Source of the DNA: Seiridium cupressi
Lineage: Eukaryota > Ascomycota > Sordariomycetes > Amphisphaeriales > Sporocadaceae
DNA: 64,000 nt
Reading direction: 5' to 3'
Assembly: GCA_036674765.1 (NCBI GenBank)
Contig: JARVKI010000134.1
Span: 1-64,000, forward strand
Part shown: in pieces, positions 57,448-64,000 of the stretch
Numbering within the stretch: position 1 is the first letter of the stretch
Layout: each line of letters opens with the position of its first letter
The notes under the pieces: model-generated
Told to the model about the DNA's origin: nothing
Seen by the model: only the letters and a program-made list of their open reading frames with translations
The model's database searches: none
Position numbers and translations under genes: made by a program

Positions 57448-60158
57448 TCATATTACCTTGTATGTTTGAAAATCCGATTTCTGTCTCCCTCTGCCTTGTG
57501 CCCTTTCTAATTCCATAACTTCACCATCCATGATCCCATGTACGTAACTAGGACATGTTAGCTCGCCACAATGCTCACGAACAACGGCTGTTTATTGAAA
57601 CTCACCTTTCCCCAACCACGATACAGCCTTCTGGATATTCTCGGAGCACCCAGGGTGTACTTCCTCCCAGAAGCACAGTCACGATGTCGCCCGGCCGTGT
57701 GTTGGGGTGGCCGATGCCCAGATACCCCTTTTCTGTGACAAAAAGGGACCGTCCTATTGATTGGGGGTTGACCCCGTAGTAACTTGTGCCTTCTACCATC
57801 TGGCGCATCAAAAGGTTAAACACTGCATCAAAATCATCGGTGTTCTGAGGAGGGAAGTTGTAAGGCTTCATTAGCTTCAGGAAGCGAGATTCTTGCATCT
57901 TTTTGAGGCCTTTGGGAAGCCGGTAAAGGCTGGCACCGTCTAGAATCCGGTCTAAGAAAACAGTTCGCCAGAAGGCCTCAAGTCTGGTCTGGTCCGTGTG
58001 CTGGTAGACGCTTTGTCCGTTGGTATCTGCCATAGTTTGCCAATGCTTCAAGATGGCAATTTGAACATCATCGGATCCCTTGACACCATCTCTCAAGTGC
58101 CCTGGACTATTTGAATCGTGCTGTTGTAGTAATATTAGTGTAAAACCCATAGGCAGAGCCACCCCCGTGATTGTGTCCACTGCCAACCCGTACAGTTCAA
58201 GGATCTCGTCATACGATGAGAAAGTGAACGGCCATGGCGACATAGCCTCCAGACTGGCATGATAAAATGTCTCATCAGAAGACTGTGTGCTATCACGTAG
58301 ATGCATGAATGATCTAATCGCACTATATTGTGAGTGTTGCCCCAGGCCGATAGAATTGCTGACTCGAAGCCAGTCAGGTATATTGGCAGACCAAACCTGG
58401 ACCCAGGACGGACCAGAAATTGTTTCTCGCTTCTTTTTATTCAACTCCCAGTAGAATGCCAGAGGCCGTGCGGCAAGAACATCCAGGCTTCGACTTGTCT
58501 TCAGAAAGAATTTGGTTACTTCTAGATGTAGTCTTTCAAGAGGAATATTGTAGTTGGGCTTAATGGCCATTCTTTCGGCGCTCTGCGTGGGCAAAAGACT
58601 GAGCAAGGCGAATATCTTGTCTCTCCCGTCTGTTGCTTCAAACTGTGCCGATAGAGACAGCAATTGTGCCAAAGAATAGGCCGGCTGCGTGTGAGACGAT
58701 TCGATTTGTCTTGGGAGAGAACAGATCCATGTGTCCCTGGTCAGGGAAAACAATTCTGCGAGTAGTGAGGTGTAGCGGCTCTTCTTGTCCTCAAAGTGAG
58801 CATGTGAACGGCCGCCACGCTTGATATATCTGTAAAGGAGAGCTTGAAACAAAGACCATTCTTCCGAACGGTTGCCACATTGAACAGTAAGCTTTTTAGC
58901 CAGTGACGCTTCTTGTAGAACCCACACTCTTCTCCACCATGGCCTAGATAGTAAGTTAACCCAGCCCTCGACATCATCCGTAGCGTAAGTGGCAAAGACG
59001 TAATGCGGAACTCCCATGATAGTTTCCTCGATCAGATTCTGTTTTTGCAAGATGCATATACGATTGAAGAACTCAGAGTCTTCCTCCGAAATTGGTTTTC
59101 GCTGGTGATCGCAGTCGGTATAGAGTGCTTCCGGTAAAGCAGGCAGCTCACTTATTTTTTTCCGACTCAACACTACACTCTGCACAGTAAGGTTCAGGCT
59201 GGAACGATTATAGACTTTGAAGCTCAATGGCCCATTGTGGCATCTCAAGCGATGAGATGGCAGAACGATTTATGTCCAATTCGGTAAAAACGCGGGCGCT
59301 CGTGTTGGTCTCTTGGCCAAGCCATATGACAACCCCACTGGCGTTTGCGTATATTTGATCCATCTGTGCGACCTGGCTCCCTCTTTCCCTCGGGTCTGAC
59401 TGGTTGATACACAGTGCATCAATCCACATTACTCGAGGGGTACTGTCGCGTCTCCGTAGGTGCCTAAGGGCAGCTTCCAGGTTCTCCCCTAGCGCGACTT
59501 TCCTGTCATTCAGGGTGATTGAGCGTTGTGGTGAGGGTGAGCCCCACACATATGATAATGCTTCGTAGGCAGGACAGTCTGTGAAATCTACTTCCCGTAT
59601 CGTGCAATAGATAGGGTCGTAACTCTGAACAGCTGATTGAATGGCGATCAAGCGAATATTACCAGATTTCGACAAGGGTTGATAGATGCCGGATATTAGC
59701 GGGATTGACGTTGTAGCTGTGTGCAGATCATAGCTGTGCAAACTCCTGATGACGATTATCTCCCGCCATTTAAAGGGCAGCTTGTTAATGAATTGATCAA
59801 CGAAGATTCGGTATTGAACTCCAAGCGGGCTCTTATGGCTCTCTGTCGTGCGGTGTTTGAAGCGATGGTATTGTAGCTTTGCGAATAGTATTGTCTCGTA
59901 AAGCAAATTTGACTCTTGTCCAGAACCGAGATGGACTGTGCATTGAGGAGCGAAATGCTTTTGAGGCACAATGCAACAACGAGAGCCAGATCCATCTACG
60001 AAAATTCCTTCCGAATGTGGAAGAGCGACCCAATTGTTTTCAAAATCATCCAATTTGATAATGGGGAACGTTTTCCCTTCCCAGAATTCCTCGATGGCGC
60101 GTTCACTGGTTTGTTGATCGAGTTTGTCGAGAAAGAGAAGGGGGGAGAGCGGTGCCAT
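57448..60158 (-). CDS. HET-domain (heterokaryon incompatibility) protein
   Basis: Three exons (60158-59216, 59172-57606, 57547-57448) give about 869 aa. Intron 1 is only 43 nt (GTCTAT...GTGTAG). Intron 2 (GTGAGT...TCCTAG) removes the apparent stop after VVGER and restores the family ending GE.YVHGIMDGE. The HET core has YEALSYVWG, MWIDALCINQSDPRERG.QV, ASGVVIWLG, then RPWWRRVWVLQEASLAKK and DGRDKIFALLSLL. The first 180 residues are an unassigned N-terminal region. HET proteins mediate allorecognition and programmed cell death after fusion of unlike hyphae. The last few codons could be altered by a further intron at GTAATA. Confidence 0.88.
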
Positions 60159-60962
60159 CTGGACGGCCTGGTAAACAGTGCTTGTTGATTGTGATTATGG
60201 TTTCGGTGTATGCCAAAACATTCACAACTAACTACATGTACCGTGGAATATTGTCAAGTTGCGAGACCCCCTCCTTCCACCTTAGGAGATGTGCCGGCTT
60301 TTGGTCACATGCACACAAAGCCTTTACCAACAGCCAACTAAGAAAACACTGAGAGTTGCAGTCCTTTCGATGGATCTCAGTGGATGATATTTATAGTGAT
60401 TGGACGATAATTATAGGCTTATGCGGGCGGCTCGCCCGGCGTAGCTGGAACTATCACATCCCCCGCTCGACGTTGGCGAGGCTGCATCAATATCATGGGC
60501 TGTCAAGTTTCACAGCGCCGGGGTGGGTGCCACAAGGCTTCATCTCGCATCTCAATATGTAAAAACATAGGTCAGAATCCCATGTTCTGAGTTTCATAAT
60601 TTTACGAAGGCTGCAGAATGGGTGCTAGCCTGCCGGGCCTCACTCGCCGATCGCACTTTTCTGCCCGGTAATTGGTGAAGGAGAACCATCCAAGTTTATA
60701 TGTTTGCCGATCTCTATGCATTTGGTATGTCTTACCACATTCTACAAATATATGATTATATATGGCTTTGTATCGAGTCTAAATCGTGCTGCATTCTACC
60801 GATTCATTTGCTTTTCCAACCCCGACGTGAGTCGCGGATAATACCACATTCCGCTCTAATCAAAAGCGCGCCGGTCGTGGAATCATCATAACAGACGCTT
60901 CTGATTAGAAGTTCTAGGATGTGGGTGACGAATTTCAATTGCCCTTTGAGACGCTAGCTGCA
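60159..60962. other. divergent promoter region
   Basis: About 0.8 kb between the HET and AAA+ genes; no gene seen. Confidence 0.5.
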
Positions 60963-63339
60963 ATGTCATATACTCTCAAACGCATCACTGCCAAGGCTTT
61001 GGGGAAGCGGCCCCCGAGGCCAGGCGCTGAAGAAAGCAACGGCACCTCGCGATCCTCGACCAAGAACCCCATAGACACTTCCAATGCCATCCGTTTTTCG
61101 GATATCCTGTCACCATCACGCTCATCTTTGGATTCCTCTAGTGGAAGTCACTCCGGCACATCGACTGAACCGGAGCAGGGCCTTCAATGCGAGATCAAGA
61201 CACTATACGAAGGCCCCAGCAAGTGTCAATGCTGCATCAATTGGGTCGAAACATTTCCCGATGACCTTCGAAGCTCAGTGGAAAGGCAAGCTGAAACAAA
61301 GACGAAGGCCGTCGTGGCGCGGATGAGAAAGAACCACAGCGAAGGAAAGCCGCTGGTTCTAGATTCCATTGTTGTCCAAAGTCCGAGGCTCAAACAACTG
61401 CTCAGCCAAGTCTTCCACGGCTATGAAGGCATCACAACTAGCCTCAAGCGCCTGGTTTTCAAAAGCCCCTTCCATCCCTTCTATTATAGATGGAACCTTC
61501 TTACCCAGCTCGTCGAGGACCAAGCTGATGACGACTCCATTGGTGCACATCATGCTCGGCTCTTCTACCGGCTCATATATGACGAAATGAAAGAAATGGT
61601 TGTAGAGGTGAACGATCTCGTCAAGAACCGTGTGATTACGTTTGAGTACCTCTGGGCAATATTTGAGCCTGGCGTTCGCATCTTCTCAAGTTCTTACATC
61701 GACGAGGTCGATAAAGGTTGCTTTTACATTGTCGATACGTGCAACTACATACAAGACAGCCGGGGCACAAAATATCTCGAGCTGAATGTCAAGTTCGTGG
61801 ACTACAACGGTAACAAATATGGATTTCGAGCCGCGAAACTTACTATCGAGGAATGCGTTGGTACGAGGTCGATCACGGAGCTGGAAGCTTACCCGTCAGA
61901 GTATTGTCCCGAGCTCGAACATCTGGAGGCCATGGCCCTTGATCGTGGACATAGGTTCCAGGAGCTCGAAGGCATCCATTACATGGCATATACAGGTCTG
62001 GCTTTCCGGATGGAACGAAAAGGAGACCTACAGGTTCGAAACGTATGAACTCCTGTGGGACACTACCGCAGATAAAGACGCATATAGTTGCTGACATGAA
62101 TCTTAGATCGATGGTCGCATCGTTGTGGATGCGGCGTCTCACAAGCATTTCAACTTTGAGCAAGCTTTTCTGCTGACAGACCTTGACTCCAACTCAGTTG
62201 CACCGGTCATCGACGTTAAGGATCGGGAACATGTCTCACGTTCGTATGCACGATGTGGAGGAGTATGTTATGGTTCAGAGGGCCCGTCCCCACCTCCGCA
62301 CGATCGTTTGCAGAGGAATGGTCTCACCAGGGCAATAGGCACGAAGCATAAGGAAAAGCCAAAACAAGGTGATGTCATCGGCCCTTTACATGTCGTTGAG
62401 CTAACCGTCGGTTGTGTGAATAGAACTAACTAGGGACCAACTAATCCTCTGCACTGCCCATGTACGAGGGTATTCCCTGAAAATCAAGAAATGGCTTCAG
62501 TTCTCCATTGATTCGATAAAGCCAATCTCATGGAACGAAAATGCCTTTCCCAGTCTTGTGCTTCAAGACGGCCGGAAAGACTTGATCCTCTCCTTTGTGG
62601 AAAGCCATATCGAGAACAAGTCCGCGTTTGATGACGTTATCGAAGGCAAAGGCCAAGGTGTCATCATGCTGTTAGTAGGGAGCCCAGGCGTCGGGAAAAC
62701 ACTCACGGCCGAGGCCATCGCCGATTTAATTCAAAAACCGCTCTACGTATTGAGTGCTGGCGAGCTAGGCTCAGATCCGCATGATGTTGAGAATAAGCTC
62801 CAAGCCATATTGGAGATTACGGAAAGATGGGATGCGGTTCTACTCTTCGATGAATGTGATGTGTTTCTCCAGAAGCGATCCCTTAATGACATGGAACACA
62901 ATGAGATTGTGTCAGTTTTCCTTCGGTAAGTGATGCTCTGACCCAGGACTTTTCTTTGATATAAAACTGAGATTCTGCAAGGATACTGGAGTATTACAAG
63001 GGTATCCTGTTCATGACTTCAAATCGGGCCGATGCGATTGACACAGCGTTCCAGAGCAGAATACATCTGACGCTACGTTATCCAGATCTTGACTCTGCCG
63101 CCAAGAAACAAATATGGACCCAATTTGTCAAGAATTCAACACTTGAGCATGGCCTGATAGATGCCGATTTCGAGGAACTCAGCCACCTTGATCTAAATGG
63201 CCGCCAAATAAAGAACATGGTTAAGATTTCAATGCTTTTAGGAAAACGGGAGAAAGGTGTCCTGAATCGACGCATCATCAACACTGTCCTTCATTGTACT
63301 GAAGCTGATGCGACATTGATTCAGGCACAGACGAATTGA
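60963..63339 (+). CDS. AAA+ ATPase with N-terminal DUF7025-like region
   Basis: Four exons (60963-62042, 62107-62368, 62424-62925, 62982-63339) give 733 aa. Intron 2 (GTGATG...GAATAG, 55 nt, branch CTAAC) joins KQ|ELTRDQLILCTAHVRGYSLK, the expected family sequence. The first 430 residues form the fungal region usually found before this AAA type (LWAIFEPGVRIFSS, GIHYMAYTGLAF). The ATPase has Walker A GSPGVGKT, Walker B LLFDECD and a sensor-1 TSNR. A basic, Ser-rich N-terminus precedes it. This family is widespread in filamentous fungi and often lies beside HET genes; its function is unknown. The protein is short at the C-terminus compared with members carrying long tails. Confidence 0.87.
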
Positions 63340-63467
63340 GAAGAGGAGGATTCATCCTAAGCTGCGCACTATAGTCGAGGCATGGAGATTGTCAGATGAT
63401 TTAACCTATTTATCTAGTTGACTACGGTTTAATTACAGTTACTCCCTTTTACAAAAATATAATTAAC

Positions 63468-63907
63468 TCATGTCACGGTCTGCGTTAAATATAGGTTTTG
63501 CTGTACCTGGAGGTTAAGATTGTGAAAAAAAAAAATTGATTCGTCTGTCGACTCGACGGCGTAGAGATATACATAACAGACACTTGACCGCTGGTACCAC
63601 CGAAACATCAAGTTTAATGCAGCCAAGAAGCGATCATTGCCTGCGGACTTGTCAATACAGCATGTGTCTATCCAGGTATAGTCCAACCCGTCGCGCTTGG
63701 CCTGTTTGCAGCAGCCCCTTATCTTTGCCCATACTGGGCCTCGTCATTTGGGAAACCATCTCGAGCTTCTCGAAAAGATTTCTCATTCTGTTCAGGTACC
63801 CAGCGATGGGAAAGGACGGCGTATGCTACCTTCAATTTCTTTTTAGATTTGGGACCATCTCCGTGACAGTGTACCAAATTGTACGTGCGTACGTTAATGA
63901 GATACAT
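63468..63907 (-). pseudogene. N-terminal portion of a HET-type incompatibility gene
   Basis: From an ATG at 63907 the frame gives MYLINVRTYNLVHC and then VAYAVLSHRW, the standard start of HET proteins. The sequence resumes one frame over with KIRGCC.QAKRDGLDYTWIDTCCIDKS and MFRWYQRSSVCYVYL, after which similarity ends and stops appear. The frame break near 63700 has no sensible intron (too short), so this looks disrupted. The rest of the HET domain is absent before the AAA+ gene's 3' end at 63339. Confidence 0.65.
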
Positions 63908-64000
63908 GATTGCTATGTTATTTTTACTTCGTATGGCTGTGCTGGTCAAGAGCCATGAGCACCCACGTCGAGGATAAAAGATGTCTCCTCCTCAGGACTG

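Noticed and set aside
57602..57606. Stop codon after VVGER as the end of the HET protein
   Set aside because: The codons overlap a GTGAGT donor, and splicing to 57547 restores the family's YVHGIMDGE ending.
1..64000. CRISPR arrays, operons, riboswitches or ribosome-binding sites
   Set aside because: This is eukaryotic (fungal) DNA with spliceosomal introns; no such structures were seen or expected.

Overview
The window comes from a filamentous ascomycete (Pezizomycotina). Genes are split by short introns of about 43-104 nt with GTAAG-type donors and CTAAC/CTGAC-like branch sites. It carries HET-domain genes, UstYa/DUF3328, Zn2Cys6 and fungal rhodopsin-domain families, a giant iterative PKS-NRPS, and transposon relics with transition-biased (RIP-like) decay. 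Genus and species cannot be fixed from the sequence. Gene models below were spliced by hand from reading frames and splice sites; all identifications are by motif recognition, with no database search.

Left flank (1-14 kb): a 73-base poly-C run at the very start (probably a sequencing or assembly artefact), an F-box-like/chromo-like protein, a long gene-poor stretch with a decayed tRNA-like Pol III element, a RING-RING-LON ubiquitin-ligase-type gene, a small SDR, and the C-terminal part of a HET-type gene.

Core (14.35-49.3 kb): a secondary-metabolite cluster. It contains a 4075-aa PKS-NRPS (KS-AT-DH-MT-KR-ACP-C-A-T-R, no working ER), a separate trans-enoyl reductase, an alpha/beta hydrolase, a lipocalin-like Diels-Alderase, two P450s, a berberine-bridge-like FAD oxidase, an SDR, a 14-TM MFS pump, an AflR-like Zn2Cys6 regulator and a rhodopsin-domain membrane protein. 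The terminal reductase keeps its Tyr/Lys pair. With the hydrolase and Diels-Alderase this predicts reductive release of an amino-aldehyde, ring closure to a pyrrolone and intramolecular Diels-Alder reaction, i.e. a cytochalasan-type isoindolone. No Baeyer-Villiger monooxygenase is present, so a carbocyclic macrocycle is more likely than a lactone or carbonate. A 426-bp MITE-like element lies in a gene-poor gap inside the cluster.

Right flank (49.3-64 kb): AT-rich DNA with LTR-like remnants, a second rhodopsin-domain protein, a 2OG-Fe(II) oxygenase, a tiny three-exon secreted peptide gene, a divergent UstYa-family gene, an intact HET gene, an AAA+ ATPase and the N-terminal part of another HET gene. 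The oxygenase, secreted peptide and UstYa protein together are a candidate for a small, atypical RiPP-like (dikaritin-like) system. The HET pieces at about 13 kb (C-terminal part) and 63.7 kb (N-terminal part) are on the same strand, in the right order and complementary in content, which raises the possibility that they flank a large insertion.
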